Assembly: GCA_019636235.1 (NCBI GenBank)
Contig: JAHBXW010000006.1
Span: 124,001-188,000 of the forward strand
Length of the DNA stretch: 64,000 bases
Direction: 5' to 3'
Origin: Planctomyces sp.
GTDB lineage: Bacteria > Planctomycetota > Planctomycetia > Planctomycetales > Planctomycetaceae
The position numbers and the translations under genes were made by a program. Positions within the stretch are counted from its first letter, which is position 1. Each line of letters opens with the position of its first letter. Shown piece after piece: positions 1-9,326 of this stretch. Below the pieces are notes generated by a model, which was given only the letters and a program-made list of their open reading frames with translations, made no database searches and was not told the origin of the DNA.

Positions 1-566
1 AACGTTCCGTCTCCCAGATTCTGCAGCAGCACGTTCCGGCCGTAGCAGTTCAGGTACAGGTCCGGAAAGCCGTCGGAGTTGTAGTCGCCGACCGCCAGGC
101 CCGCCGTATAGCCCCGATGCCCGGTCCCCGATGCGGACGTCGTCTCCGAGAACTTCCAGTCGCCGGTGCTGCGGTACAGCCGGTTCGAGGCGTTCTCGGG
201 CCGGAGTTCGACCGGGAAGTCGTTGCCGGTGGCAAAGTACAGATCCGGCCGGCCGTCGAGGTCGTAGTCCCAGGCCGCGATGCCGCTGCCGTTGGCGGCG
301 GGGAACGGCTTCTCCGAGGAGTCGCCCGTGCGGTGGACGAAGTCGATGCCCGACCGTTCCCGCATGGAGGCGAAACGGATCTCACCCACCGGGCCGTTGG
401 CGCCGGCTGTGGACGTCGCGCCCTGTGACGAATCGGTCGTGGCCCCGGCGTCCCCTCCCGGGAGGGAAACATTCGAGGGCGCCGTGGCTGTCTCCCGACA
501 ACCTCCGAGCAGCGCGACGGCGCCGGCCACCAGCCAGTTCAGCACGCGCTCGTTCATCCGCGGCAT
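1..566 (-). CDS. CRTAC1/FG-GAP repeat lipoprotein, 3' end outside the window
   Basis: This is the N-terminal part of a secreted beta-propeller protein of the CRTAC1 (FG-GAP/VCBS, often ASPIC/UnbV) type; the gene runs off the left edge. The first residues carry a lipoprotein signal ending in LLGGC (Cys about 23), so the product is probably lipid-anchored outside the cytoplasm. Two calcium-type FG-GAP loops are visible: DYDLDG (about 100-105), followed by RPDLYFATGND, and DYNSDG (about 161-166), followed by FPDLYLN. The chosen ATG at 566 directly abuts the TGA of the upstream cytochrome gene, which suggests translational coupling; a second in-frame ATG lies at 557. Third gene of the operon TPR protein - multihaem cytochrome - CRTAC1. 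The role of CRTAC1 proteins in bacteria is not settled. Family call is firm, function is not. Confidence 0.8.
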   Translation of the reverse strand, partial: MPRMNERVLNWLVAGAVALLGGCRETATAPSNVSLPGGDAGATTDSSQGATSTAGANGPVGEIRFASMRERSGIDFVHRTGDSSEKPFPAANGSGIAAWDYDLDGRPDLYFATGNDFPVELRPENASNRLYRSTGDWKFSETTSASGTGHRGYTAGLAVGDYNSDGFPDLYLNCYGRNVLLQNLGDGT

Positions 567-2015
567 TCAGGGAGACGGGGAAGGGGGGGTCGCGGACGGG
601 TTCGCGAGGATGTCGGCCTCGATCCGCTCGCTGGCTTCAGGCCACTTGCCGATCAAATGGTCCCGCAGCAGCGGCAGCAGGTCGCCCTCGCTGTCCTGCG
701 CCGTCACCTCCGCGTCGCGTCGCGACGGCATGTGGCATTCTACGCAGCGCCCATCAATGCCGGAACCAAGCCTCGCCCGCGCGCCGCAGTCGTCGACCGC
801 ATGGCAGTTCGCGCACCGCGCCGAAAACGACTCCCGCTGCCCCCGCTCGTGGTGATGCGGGTCATGACAGGTCGTGCAGCGCAGGTCGTCGCTCTCCTGG
901 TAGCAACGGCTTCGCATCAGCCGGCCCAACTGGTTCGCGCTGTGCGGGTCGTCGTTCTGTTCCCCCTCCCCGGTCAGGTCGATGTCCAGATGCGACTGCA
1001 GCGGGTCGCCCGGCACATACGTGAAGGCCGGCTGCAGGAGTTCGCCGGCGCCCGAGTGGCATTGGGCGCAGGCCTCGTTCGCGCGGTCCCGGCTTAGCGC
1101 GGCGGGATTGATGATGTCCCGCCCCGTCGAATCCTCCGGATGGCTGCGATGGTGCGCCACGTGCCGATCCGCCGGACCATGGCAGCGCACGCACGTCACC
1201 CCCAGAATCCAGCCGCTGCGGACGTACCGGTTGACGGTGCGGGGTATGTGGCTGAACCAGGTGCTGTGGCAGTCGAGGCAGCGATCAGTGACGGGTCGGG
1301 CGAAGTCCGCCGTGCCGTCGCGGGCGATGCCGGGATTGTTCGTCCAGCGGTCGAATTCGGAGAAGTAGCTGACCGGCAGCTGGCAGAGCATCCCGTCGGC
1401 CCAATGCAGATAGCTTTGACCGTGGTTGCCGCTGCCGACGACGAAGGCGATCGGCACGTCGGCGCGGTAGGTCCGCCGGCCGCGACGGACGTCGAGCCCT
1501 ACCAGGAATTCGCCGTCGCGTTCGAACATCTCGAATTCCAGACCCTCGACGGCGGTGGGGAGGCGGTTGTCCGGAGGCGTGAGCGCTCCCAGAATCGTGT
1601 CTCGGCTGGGCAGCGTCATCGTCCGCGCGTGAGCCGTCTCGAAGTACGATTCCACGATCTCGCGATGGCAGTCGACGCATGCCGATGGCTCCAACCATCC
1701 CGGGCCGGGTTCCGGGGCCCGGCTGTCGGATCGTCGCCCCTGGCGCTCGCCCGGAAGCGCCACCCACCCGACCCCTTCCGGCGGGTTCAGAAACGCGAAC
1801 TCCACCCAGTCCTCCGCGGGAATCCGCAGCACTCCGGGCAGAGTTTCGATCGGCAGCGGTCCCTGCGGACGCAGCTGCCAGGCCGCGAAAGCGGCCATGC
1901 ACAACCCCAGCACGCACCACCCGGCAACGATCCTTCTCTTTCGGCCGCGTTCCACGCCAGGCGCGGGCGCCGGGGCCGGCTGCACGCTGTCGGAGTGGTC
2001 CGAGGCTTCTGGCAT
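567..2015 (-). CDS. Membrane-anchored seven-haem cytochrome c
   Basis: A 482-residue protein with seven CxxCH haem c sites: CVDCH (113-117), CLDCH (246-250), CVRCH (275-279), CAQCH (316-320), CTTCH (380-384), CANCH (401-405) and CVECH (424-428). Residues 29-48 form one hydrophobic segment after a basic stretch (RGRKRR), so the haem domain is expected on the outer face of the cytoplasmic membrane. Haems 1 and 2 are separated by about 130 residues of non-haem domain containing VGSGNHGQSYL, a motif I associate with DmsE/NapC-like multihaem electron carriers. The gene lies 54 bases after the TPR gene and abuts the CRTAC1 gene with no gap. Electron transfer to or from a periplasmic or surface partner is the inferred role; the partner and redox couple are unknown. 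Confidence 0.85.
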   Translation of the reverse strand: MPEASDHSDSVQPAPAPAPGVERGRKRRIVAGWCVLGLCMAAFAAWQLRPQGPLPIETLPGVLRIPAEDWVEFAFLNPPEGVGWVALPGERQGRRSDSRAPEPGPGWLEPSACVDCHREIVESYFETAHARTMTLPSRDTILGALTPPDNRLPTAVEGLEFEMFERDGEFLVGLDVRRGRRTYRADVPIAFVVGSGNHGQSYLHWADGMLCQLPVSYFSEFDRWTNNPGIARDGTADFARPVTDRCLDCHSTWFSHIPRTVNRYVRSGWILGVTCVRCHGPADRHVAHHRSHPEDSTGRDIINPAALSRDRANEACAQCHSGAGELLQPAFTYVPGDPLQSHLDIDLTGEGEQNDDPHSANQLGRLMRSRCYQESDDLRCTTCHDPHHHERGQRESFSARCANCHAVDDCGARARLGSGIDGRCVECHMPSRRDAEVTAQDSEGDLLPLLRDHLIGKWPEASERIEADILANPSATPPSPSP

Positions 2016-2069
2016 CAGTGCGGCAGTTGAGGGTCGAACGGGCGGGCCGGGAAGGCGTCCGGCATCGGG

Positions 2070-3368
2070 TCAGAACCGGACCATGGGCAGGTCCGACAAC
2101 GGGGGCAGCGTCCCTCGCGATTTCACGGCCGCGTCGAGCGCCTGAATGAAAGGTTGATCGGGCGCGGTCGGCGCCAGCGGCTTGAGGATGCGTTCCGCCT
2201 CATCCCAGTTGCCCTCCTCGGCGAAGCGGTGCGCCCGTATGACGTGCGCCCAGTTCGACTCCGGCGAGTCGCGGAGGATCTGATCGGTCGTGTTGCGGAT
2301 GCTTTCCGACTTCCGCAGCTCGTCGGCGCGGTCCCGCCAGTGCGTCGCCTGGGCCGTGTCGCCGCGGAGGGTATAAATCCGCTGGAACAGGTAGGCGATC
2401 TCGCCGGTCATCTCTCCGGAGGATTGCAGCGGCGACAGGAATTCGAAGGCCTGCTCGGCGTTGCGCTGGGTCAGGGCGAGCTGCGCGAGGCCCACGCGCG
2501 GCGGCAGCGCGCCTGGCTCGAGCTCGAGCGCTCGCTGGAGGTTCTCATTCGCCGACTCGACCTGCCCCAGCTGGACCTGTGCATTGCCCAGTGCGACGAG
2601 CGTCGGCGCGGCCTCTTCGAGTTCCAGGCTCCGCTGGAACTGTTCGGCCGCCAGCGTCATCTCACCGATGCCGTACAGCACCCGGCCATACTCCAGGAAA
2701 AACTCCGCCGGGCCGATCTGCAGATCGGCCGCATCCGGCCGCAGTCGCAGCACGTCCCCCCAGGCTGTCGCCGCCTGCTGCAGGTTGCCGCGGTCGCGAT
2801 GAATGGTTCCCAGCAACAATTGGCCGCGCGCTTCCATGCCGGGCTGTTTCGAGAACTTCTCGGCCGACTCCAGCGCCCCGTCAAAATCGCCCAGCCGGGA
2901 CTTGCAGCCGGCGAGTTCATGCAGCACGTCGGCCTTATGCAGATCGGTCGTCTCCAGGACTTTCAGGATCGGCAGCGCGGCGCTCCATTGCTGGCGGTGC
3001 AGCAACGCCTGCGCGAGGGCATGCAGGTCCTTGGGGTCCGCGGCGCCGACCCGCTCATACAGATCGATCGCCGCGTCCACCTGCCCCGAAGCCGACAACG
3101 TCCGCGCCTTCAACGCCAGGCCCCGGCCATGCTGCGGATGCTCCCGCAGAAACCGGTTGACGGAAATCAGCGCCTTGCGGGGCTCGCCCGCGTCCAGCAG
3201 ACGCTCCACTTCCGCGAGGGGACGCTCCTCCCACCAGACGAACGCGTACAGGCCCGCCGCGGATGCCCCCGCCACAAACGCCAGCGCGATTGCCAGCCGC
3301 AGGAACGGTCGGTTCCCGAGCGGCGCGGGAGGCTGCGGGCGCGGGACAGCGGCGACGGGACCAGCCAT
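2070..3368 (-). CDS. Membrane-anchored tetratricopeptide repeat protein
   Basis: A 432-residue protein with a proline-rich N-terminus, one membrane segment at about residues 23-45 and a long array of TPR helices (for example ALISVNRFLREHPQHG, AIDLYERVGAADPKD and NLQRALELEPGALPPRVG). TPR arrays are protein-protein docking surfaces; this one should face the periplasm. I chose the ATG at 3368, which places a short polar tail before the membrane helix; an upstream in-frame start would add a non-conserved leader. First gene of the three-gene operon with the seven-haem cytochrome and the CRTAC1 lipoprotein, so it may scaffold that system. The divergent neighbour is thrS. Confidence 0.8.
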   Translation of the reverse strand: MAGPVAAVPRPQPPAPLGNRPFLRLAIALAFVAGASAAGLYAFVWWEERPLAEVERLLDAGEPRKALISVNRFLREHPQHGRGLALKARTLSASGQVDAAIDLYERVGAADPKDLHALAQALLHRQQWSAALPILKVLETTDLHKADVLHELAGCKSRLGDFDGALESAEKFSKQPGMEARGQLLLGTIHRDRGNLQQAATAWGDVLRLRPDAADLQIGPAEFFLEYGRVLYGIGEMTLAAEQFQRSLELEEAAPTLVALGNAQVQLGQVESANENLQRALELEPGALPPRVGLAQLALTQRNAEQAFEFLSPLQSSGEMTGEIAYLFQRIYTLRGDTAQATHWRDRADELRKSESIRNTTDQILRDSPESNWAHVIRAHRFAEEGNWDEAERILKPLAPTAPDQPFIQALDAAVKSRGTLPPLSDLPMVRF

Positions 3369-3629
3369 TGCGGGGATGCGGGACGTTCCGGACTCGGGAC
3401 AACCGGGGATGGATTCCGGGCAATTGTATGAAGTCCCCGGCACATTCCGCAGTCAAGAATCGCCGTCGCGGGCTCCCCGTTGCCCAACCCGCCCGCACCC
3501 GATAGAACGCCTGCAGCCGACCGCGCCCGATGCCGCCCTTCGTACCGGCGGCCGGCGGTCCGCGAACCACGGCGCCCCCGGACGGGTCTCTGACGTCCGG
3601 TATCGCTGTTTTTGAATCTTGAGATCGCC

Positions 3630-5813
3630 ATGCCCCGCGTCCAGCTTCCCGATGGGAGCGTCAAGGAGTTTCCCGAGTCCGCGTCCGCGCTCGATGTCGC
3701 CCGTTCGATCGGCGAACGGCTGGCCGCCGCCACGCTCGCGGCGGACGTCAACGGCACGATCGTCGACGCCGCGCGGCCCCTGGCCGAGGCCTCGCCGTCC
3801 GATCCGCTGTCCCTCAAACTCCTCACCGAAAAGGACCCCCGCGCCCTGGGCGTCCTGCGGCACTCCTGCGCGCACATCATGGCCCGGGCCGTCATGCGGC
3901 TGTACGACGGAGTCAGCCTGGCCTTCGGCCCGACGACCGGCAACGGCTTCTATTACGACTTCGATCTGCCTCAGAAAATCAGCGAAGAGGACTTCCCGCG
4001 AATCGAGGCCGAGATGGCCGAGATCATCGCCGCGGCCGAACCGTTCGAGCGGTTCCATCTGCCCCGCGGCGAGGCCAGCCAGTTCTGCGGCGATCTCAAG
4101 CAGGACCTGAAGGTCGAACACATCGAAACCGGTCTGGCCGACCACGAGTCCCTGAGCTTCTACCGCCAGGGAGAGTTCGTCGACCTTTGCCGCGGCCCGC
4201 ACATCCCCGACGCCGGCCGCATCAAGGCCTTCAAACTGCTCAGCGTCGCCGGTTCGTACTGGAAGGGGGACGCGGACAACCGGCGGCTGCAGCGCCTGTA
4301 CGGCACCGCGTTCTTCAATCAGAAGGAACTCGATGCCCACCTGAACCAGATCGAAGAGGCCAAACGCCGGGACCATCGCGTGCTGGGCAAGCAGCACGGC
4401 CTGTTCACCATCAGCAACGACGTTGGCCAGGGGCTCTGCCTGTGGCTGCCCAAAGGCGCCACCGTGAGGATGCTGCTGGAGGACTTCATCAAGCAGGAGC
4501 TGCTGCGCCGCGGCTACCAGCCGGTGTTTTCGCCGCACGTGGGGCGCGTGGAACTCTACGAGACCAGCGGGCATTTTCCGTACTACCGGGATTCCCAGTT
4601 TCCGCCGTTGTTCGGGCATCCGGCCGGACAGCTCGTGGACTACTGGAAGCAGCGGTTGGAAGAAGGGCGGATTACCGAGAAGGCGGAACGCGGGTTCTTC
4701 GCCGCCGCCGGGGAACTCAACTGCGACTTCCACGATTACCCGTTCAACGGTCCGATCGAAGACCGGATCGCGTACCTCCGGAAATGGGAGCGGAACCAGG
4801 AGCGGTATCTGCTCAAACCCATGAACTGCCCGCACCACGTGCAGATCTATAAGGCGGCGCCGCGCAGCTACAAAGACCTGCCCGTCCGCCTGGCCGAATT
4901 CGGCGCCGTGTACCGGCATGAACAGTCCGGCGAACTCAATGGCATGCTCCGCGTCCGCGGGCTGACCCAGGACGACGCCCATTTGTTTGTCTCGCCCGAC
5001 CAGGTCGAAGAGGAGTTCCGCACCACGCTGGACCTCGTCAAGTTCGTCCTGTCCAGCGTCGGCCTCGAGGACTACCGGGTCCAGCTTTCGCGGCGCGATC
5101 CCGCGTCCGACAAGTACGTCGGCTCCCCGGAACTCTGGAATCAGGCGGAAGGCACCCTGCAGCGCGTGCTGGAAAACTCCGGCCTGGGGTTCACTTCGGC
5201 CGAGGGCGAAGCCGCGTTTTACGGGCCGAAGGCCGACTTCATGGTCCGCGACTGCCTGGGGCGCGAGTGGCAGCTCGGCACCGTTCAGCTCGACTACAAC
5301 CTGCCCGAGCGGTTCCAGCTCGAGTACATCGGCGCGGACAACGCGGCCCACCGGCCGGTGATGATCCATCGCGCGCCGTTCGGATCGATGGAACGGTTCT
5401 GCGGCATGCTGATCGAGCACTTCGCCGCGGCGTTTCCGTTGTGGCTGGCGCCGGAGCAGGTGCGGATTCTCGGGTTGAACGACAGCATGCTGCCGTATGC
5501 CCGGGAGGTGCAGGCGAAGCTGCAGTCAGCCGGCTTCCGAGTCACCGTGGATGCCCGCAGCGCCAACGTGAACAAGAAGATCCGGGATGCGCAGCTGGAA
5601 CTCGTGCCGTACATGCTGGTCGTGGGTCCGAAGGACCAGTCGGCCGGGGGCGTGAGCGTCAGGGATCGGATCGACGGCGATCTGGGCTTCATGTCGCTGG
5701 ACGCGGCCGTGGCGCGGCTCCGCAGCGAAGTGGAGAGCCGACAGATTCGCCAGGTGGTGAAGAGCGCGTTCGCACCGGCGGCGGAGACTGACGAGTTCGT
5801 CAACGAATACTGA
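3630..5813 (+). CDS. thrS: Threonine-tRNA ligase with an insertion in the catalytic domain
   Basis: Charges tRNA(Thr) with threonine in the cytoplasm. The domain order is standard: TGS (about 1-62), SAD editing domain (HSCAHIMAR from about 78 and CRGPHIPD), class II core and C-terminal anticodon-binding domain (about 600-727). The three zinc ligands of the family are present: Cys400 in MNCPHH, His451 in DDAHLF and His580 in [13 protein letters not shown]. At 727 residues it is about 85 longer than the E. coli enzyme. Most of the excess is one insertion of roughly 65 residues between [11 protein letters not shown] and [10 protein letters not shown] (about 325-395). The MNCPHH form and flanking text resemble Bacteroidetes-type ThrRS. 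Start chosen at ATG 3630 ([10 protein letters not shown]), where the TGS domain begins, rather than an in-frame TTG at 3612. Single gene. Confidence 0.97.
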   Translation: MPRVQLPDGSVKEFPESASALDVARSIGERLAAATLAADVNGTIVDAARPLAEASPSDPLSLKLLTEKDPRALGVLRHSCAHIMARAVMRLYDGVSLAFGPTTGNGFYYDFDLPQKISEEDFPRIEAEMAEIIAAAEPFERFHLPRGEASQFCGDLKQDLKVEHIETGLADHESLSFYRQGEFVDLCRGPHIPDAGRIKAFKLLSVAGSYWKGDADNRRLQRLYGTAFFNQKELDAHLNQIEEAKRRDHRVLGKQHGLFTISNDVGQGLCLWLPKGATVRMLLEDFIKQELLRRGYQPVFSPHVGRVELYETSGHFPYYRDSQFPPLFGHPAGQLVDYWKQRLEEGRITEKAERGFFAAAGELNCDFHDYPFNGPIEDRIAYLRKWERNQERYLLKPMNCPHHVQIYKAAPRSYKDLPVRLAEFGAVYRHEQSGELNGMLRVRGLTQDDAHLFVSPDQVEEEFRTTLDLVKFVLSSVGLEDYRVQLSRRDPASDKYVGSPELWNQAEGTLQRVLENSGLGFTSAEGEAAFYGPKADFMVRDCLGREWQLGTVQLDYNLPERFQLEYIGADNAAHRPVMIHRAPFGSMERFCGMLIEHFAAAFPLWLAPEQVRILGLNDSMLPYAREVQAKLQSAGFRVTVDARSANVNKKIRDAQLELVPYMLVVGPKDQSAGGVSVRDRIDGDLGFMSLDAAVARLRSEVESRQIRQVVKSAFAPAAETDEFVNEY

Positions 5814-5958
5814 CGGCCGGCTGCAGGGTCGCATCAACCGGGTCCGGGCGCGGGTCCGGGGCCTCATGGATTGAAATGGGCCCAGGCCGACGGCTCGGGC
5901 GCCGGGAATCAGGAACGGCAGCGTTCCAGGCGCGCGGCTCCCGTCGGCATGGCTGCCC

Positions 5959-7314
5959 TCAGCTCAACAGCTCTGCAATGGGCTGCGCCTCCGGATCAGC
6001 GAGCGGAATGGGGCGGCCGACGTTCGACATGTTCTGCAGCGAGGGATCGATGCCGACGGCCCGGGCCATCGTCGCAAACAGGTCGTGCACGCTGACCGGC
6101 CGGTCGGCGACCGTCATGCCGTCGTCGCTGGTCCGGCCGCACGACTGGCCGCCGCGGATCCCGCCGCCCGCCAGGACGCTGCTCCACGCGACCGGGAAGT
6201 GGTCCCGCCCCGTCTGTTCGTTGATCTTTGGCGTCCGCCCGAACTCGCCCATCCACACGACCAATGTCGAGTCCAGGAGTCCGCGCTGCTCGAGATCGCT
6301 GAGCAGCGTCGACCAGGCCGGGTCGAGCACGCCGCACAGCCCGCTGACCATGTTGAAGTTGTCAGCATGCGTGTCCCAGCCGATCCCGCCGTTCGTTTCC
6401 GTGCCATTCAGCGACACCTCGACGAACGACACGCCGCGCTCGATCAGCCGCCGCGCCAGCAGGCAGCCCTGCCCGAACGGGTTCCGGCCGTAGGCGTCCC
6501 GCAGCGCGTCCGCTTCCTCATCGAGATCGAACGCCTGCACGCCCGAGGAGCGCATCATCAGCACGGCCTTTTCATAAGCCGATTGCCGGCTCTCGCCGAC
6601 GATGCCCGGATGTTCGGCATGGAAGGACGTTTCCAGAACGCTCCGCAGACCGAGCCGCGCATCGGCCCGCGCGACGTCGATGCCGGCTGGCGATTCGATG
6701 TTCCGCACCCGCAGCGCCCCGGCGGCGTCGTTTCGCGCCGGCTGGATGGCGTTGTTGTCCCCCACGACCAGCGGAGCGTAGCGCGGCCCCAGAAAGCCGG
6801 GTCCGAACGCGCCCGGGCTGAGGAACCGGTTGGGCGCGATGCTCACAAATCCGGGGATCTCCGACCGGCTGTCGCCCAGTTCCTTGCTGAACAATGAGCC
6901 GAGCGTCGGGTAGCGGATGGGCCCCTGCGGCAGGTTGCCGGTCCGCACGAAGTAGGTCGCGCGGCTGTGGTCCCCTTCCTTGGTCGTCATTGAGCGGATG
7001 ACGGCCGCATGGTGCATCTGCTTCGCCAGGAGCGGCAGGTTCTCGGCGATCAGCACGCCGGGGGCCGAGGTTTCGATGGCCTGCGTCGGCCCGCCATTCT
7101 CATGGCCGGGTTTGGGATCAAACGTGTCGATCTGGCTGGGCCCGCCGCTCATCCACAGCAGGATGCAGGCGCGACGGCGTCCCGGCGCGGCGGCGACTTC
7201 GGCAGCGAACGACTTGAGAACCGTCGCCGTGTTCAGCGAGACGGCCGAGGCAGCGGCGATCCGCAGCCAGTCGCGGCGACTCAAACCCGACAGCAATGAC
7301 GCCTGTCCGGACAT
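5959..7314 (-). CDS. DUF1501 family exported protein
   Basis: A 451-residue protein of the DUF1501 family, an alkaline-phosphatase/sulfatase-fold group greatly expanded in planctomycetes and with no agreed substrate. It begins with a twin-arginine-like signal (SRRDWLRIAAASAVSL, from residue 12), so export by the Tat route is likely. Family motifs are visible: LWMSGGPSQIDTFDPKPG near the N-terminus, WDTHADNFN and LVVWMGEFGRTPKINEQTGR in the C-terminal half. In many planctomycete operons DUF1501 genes follow DUF1549/DUF1553 genes. Here no such partner is adjacent; the neighbours are thrS (convergent) and rpsT upstream on the same strand, 106 bases away. A second DUF1501 gene lies at 60907-62280. 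Confidence 0.88.
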   Translation of the reverse strand: MSGQASLLSGLSRRDWLRIAAASAVSLNTATVLKSFAAEVAAAPGRRRACILLWMSGGPSQIDTFDPKPGHENGGPTQAIETSAPGVLIAENLPLLAKQMHHAAVIRSMTTKEGDHSRATYFVRTGNLPQGPIRYPTLGSLFSKELGDSRSEIPGFVSIAPNRFLSPGAFGPGFLGPRYAPLVVGDNNAIQPARNDAAGALRVRNIESPAGIDVARADARLGLRSVLETSFHAEHPGIVGESRQSAYEKAVLMMRSSGVQAFDLDEEADALRDAYGRNPFGQGCLLARRLIERGVSFVEVSLNGTETNGGIGWDTHADNFNMVSGLCGVLDPAWSTLLSDLEQRGLLDSTLVVWMGEFGRTPKINEQTGRDHFPVAWSSVLAGGGIRGGQSCGRTSDDGMTVADRPVSVHDLFATMARAVGIDPSLQNMSNVGRPIPLADPEAQPIAELLS

Positions 7315-7420
7315 GGCAGAAGTCTCCCGTGGAACAACGTCCCCGGGGACTTTCTACGCGATTCCCGACGCCAGCGTTGGAAGCAGACGGGGGAACTCGT
7401 GAAAAGGCCGCGGAAACGTC

Positions 7421-7699
7421 TCAGCCCTGGGCCGGCTTCGCCGTCGACTTCGCGTGCAGCTTCGCCAGCCGCGACTTCGTCCGCGCCGCCGTATTCTTGT
7501 GAATCAAATGCTTCGCCGCCGCCTGATCGAGCTTCTTGGTGGCCTGGCGGAGCGCCTCGACGGCATCCTCCGCTCCCTCGGCCGCGGCGGACCGCGCCTT
7601 CTTCACGACCGTCCGAAGCGCCGACCGCTGCGAGCGATTCTGCAAACGCCGCTTGGTGTTCTGGCGGAGGGCCTTTTTTGCGCTGCTGGTGTTGGGCAT
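7421..7699 (-). CDS. rpsT: Small ribosomal subunit protein bS20
   Basis: A 92-residue basic helical protein of the 30S subunit. It starts [18 protein letters not shown], the typical S20 opening, and has the characteristic Lys/Arg/Ala-rich helices with [20 protein letters not shown] near the end. Start chosen at ATG 7699; an in-frame start at 7726 would add nine residues not seen in S20 proteins. The gene is divergent from metK. Upstream on this strand lie a TATACT -10 candidate (7792-7797) and a stem-loop in the presumed leader (7724-7752). Confidence 0.96.
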   Translation of the reverse strand: MPNTSSAKKALRQNTKRRLQNRSQRSALRTVVKKARSAAAEGAEDAVEALRQATKKLDQAAAKHLIHKNTAARTKSRLAKLHAKSTAKPAQG

Positions 7700-7723
7700 G
7701 AAAACTTCAACCTGACTCGATAT

Positions 7724-7752
7724 CACGCCGGTCGAAACCGGTTCCCGGCGTG
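7724..7752 (-). promoter_or_regulatory. Stem-loop in the presumed rpsT leader
   Basis: An 8-base inverted repeat (CACGCCGG / CCGGCGTG) with a 13-base loop that itself contains ACCGGT. It ends 24 bases before the rpsT start codon. S20 synthesis is known in E. coli to be controlled at translation by the protein itself; that this hairpin serves such control is inference. Confidence 0.35.
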
Positions 7753-8098
7753 AAGGCAGACAATCTGCTCACGGCGCCTGTCGGGCCAGGGAGTATAACC
7801 GCCATCCGGCGCGAACTCCAGACAGGAGAACGGGTTTTCCGCCCCGCGCTTGCGGGGCCCCGACACGGCCCGATGCCGTCCCGCTGACACCGCGGCGATC
7901 GCCCGCTGGTCGCGCGCCTCTCACCGGCGGTCCACGACCGTTTCCATCCGCCCCAACCTCCCTGTCCGCCCTTCGGCCGATTCCCGGCCGACACAATCTT
8001 TCGCAACGTCCGCCCCGCCCCTAAGATGCTGCCTGTCGGCGGGCCGCCACAGAGGTCCTCTGCAGGCTCAATCTCCATCCCCTCAAAGGTTTCGGCGG
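7753..8098. other. Divergent intergenic region rpsT/metK
   Basis: About 350 bases upstream of both rpsT and metK. Apart from the rpsT -10 candidate nothing else is recognised. I looked for an S-adenosylmethionine riboswitch ahead of metK and saw no convincing fold, and found no long open frame with protein-like composition. Confidence 0.5.
7792..7797 (-). promoter_or_regulatory. Candidate -10 box (TATACT) of the rpsT promoter
   Basis: On the minus strand the sequence reads TATACT, a good sigma-70 -10 match, about 93 bases upstream of the rpsT ATG, in a GC-rich region where such a hexamer stands out. No convincing -35 was found 16-18 bases upstream. Confidence 0.35.
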
Positions 8099-9283
8099 AT
8101 GTCGCGGTTTATCTTCACGAGTGAGTCGGTCAGCATGGGACACCCCGACAAGGTGTCCGATCAGGTTTCGGACGGCATTCTCGACGCCATTCTCGCACAG
8201 GACAGCACCGCCCGCGTCGCCTGCGAAACCCTCTGCACGACGGACTTCGTCTGCCTCGCCGGGGAGATCACCTCGCACGCCAAAGTCGACTACGCCGCCG
8301 TCGCCCGCAAGGTCATCCGGGAAATCGGGTACACCTCGCATGACATCGGCTTCAACGCCGACACCTGCGAAGTCCTGGTCAAACTGCACAGCCAGAGCCC
8401 CGACATCGCCCAGGGCGTCGACACCGGGGGCGCCGGCGACCAGGGACTGATGTTCGGCTTCGCCTGCAATCAGACCCCCGAACTGATGCCCCTGCCGATC
8501 TCCCTTTCGCACCGCATCCTCAACCGGCTCACCGAACTCCGGCAGCAGCAGGACGTCGACTGGCTGCGGCCCGACAGCAAAAGCCAGGTGTCGATCGAAT
8601 ACGACGGCGACCGCCCCGTCGGCATCACGGCCATCGTCGTCTCGACGCAGCACGCCCCGTCCGTCTCCCAGCAGGAAATTCGCGACTACGTCATCAATCG
8701 CGTTGTTCCTGACGCCGTCCCGGCCGAGCTGTTGTCCTCGAAGATCAAGTATCACATCAACCCCACGGGCAGCTTCGTCGTCGGCGGGCCGCATGGCGAC
8801 TGCGGCCTCACCGGCCGGAAGATCATTGTCGACACCTATGGCGGCTGGGGCCGGCACGGCGGGGGCGCCTTCAGCGGCAAGGACTCGACCAAAGTCGATC
8901 GTTCGGCCGCCTACATGGCCCGCTACGTCGCGAAGAACATCGTCGCGGCCGGCCTCGCCCAGACCTGCGAAATCCAGTTCGCGTACGCCATCGGCGTCGC
9001 GGAACCGGTCAGCATTCGCGTCGACACGCAGGGCACGGCGGAGGTCGATGAGTCCCGCCTTGCGTCCGCCGTTCGCGAAGTCTTCCCGCTGACGCCCAAA
9101 GGCATCATCGAACACCTGCAGCTGCGGCGGCCCGTGTTCCAGAAGACGGCATACGGCGGCCACTTCGGCCGGACCGACGCCGACTTCACCTGGGAGGCGA
9201 CCGACCGCACGTCCGAACTCCGCAAGTCGCTCGGACTCGATGCCCGCGTGCCGGAAGTCAAACTCACGCCCGTCGGCGTCTGA
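8099..9283 (+). CDS. metK: S-adenosylmethionine synthase
   Basis: Makes S-adenosylmethionine from methionine and ATP in the cytoplasm. The 394-residue protein is full length for the family. Signatures include GHPDKVSDQ (14-22, with the catalytic His and Asp), [16 protein letters not shown] (ATP site), [17 protein letters not shown], the glycine-rich [20 protein letters not shown], and HFGR near the C-terminus. ATG 8099 is chosen because [18 protein letters not shown] is the normal N-terminus; the frame is open upstream but the extension is not protein-like. A putative membrane protein gene follows 43 bases downstream, possibly co-transcribed. Confidence 0.97.
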   Translation: MSRFIFTSESVSMGHPDKVSDQVSDGILDAILAQDSTARVACETLCTTDFVCLAGEITSHAKVDYAAVARKVIREIGYTSHDIGFNADTCEVLVKLHSQSPDIAQGVDTGGAGDQGLMFGFACNQTPELMPLPISLSHRILNRLTELRQQQDVDWLRPDSKSQVSIEYDGDRPVGITAIVVSTQHAPSVSQQEIRDYVINRVVPDAVPAELLSSKIKYHINPTGSFVVGGPHGDCGLTGRKIIVDTYGGWGRHGGGAFSGKDSTKVDRSAAYMARYVAKNIVAAGLAQTCEIQFAYAIGVAEPVSIRVDTQGTAEVDESRLASAVREVFPLTPKGIIEHLQLRRPVFQKTAYGGHFGRTDADFTWEATDRTSELRKSLGLDARVPEVKLTPVGV

Positions 9284-9326
9284 GGACGCCCCAACGGGAC
9301 GAATCGCTCACCACGGAGGGATGGGC

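Noticed and set aside
4920-4960. Apparent loss of a ThrRS zinc ligand (Asn in [11 protein letters not shown])
   Set aside because: In E. coli numbering the ligand His385 lies in DDAHIF, and DDAHLF is intact here; the Asn position is not a ligand.
3453-5420. A 655-codon open frame antisense to thrS
   Set aside because: It mirrors thrS codons in a high-GC gene, has no recognisable domain and the thrS frame carries complete synthetase motifs.
7753-8098. SAM riboswitch ahead of metK
   Set aside because: No recognisable conserved core or suitable pairing was found.
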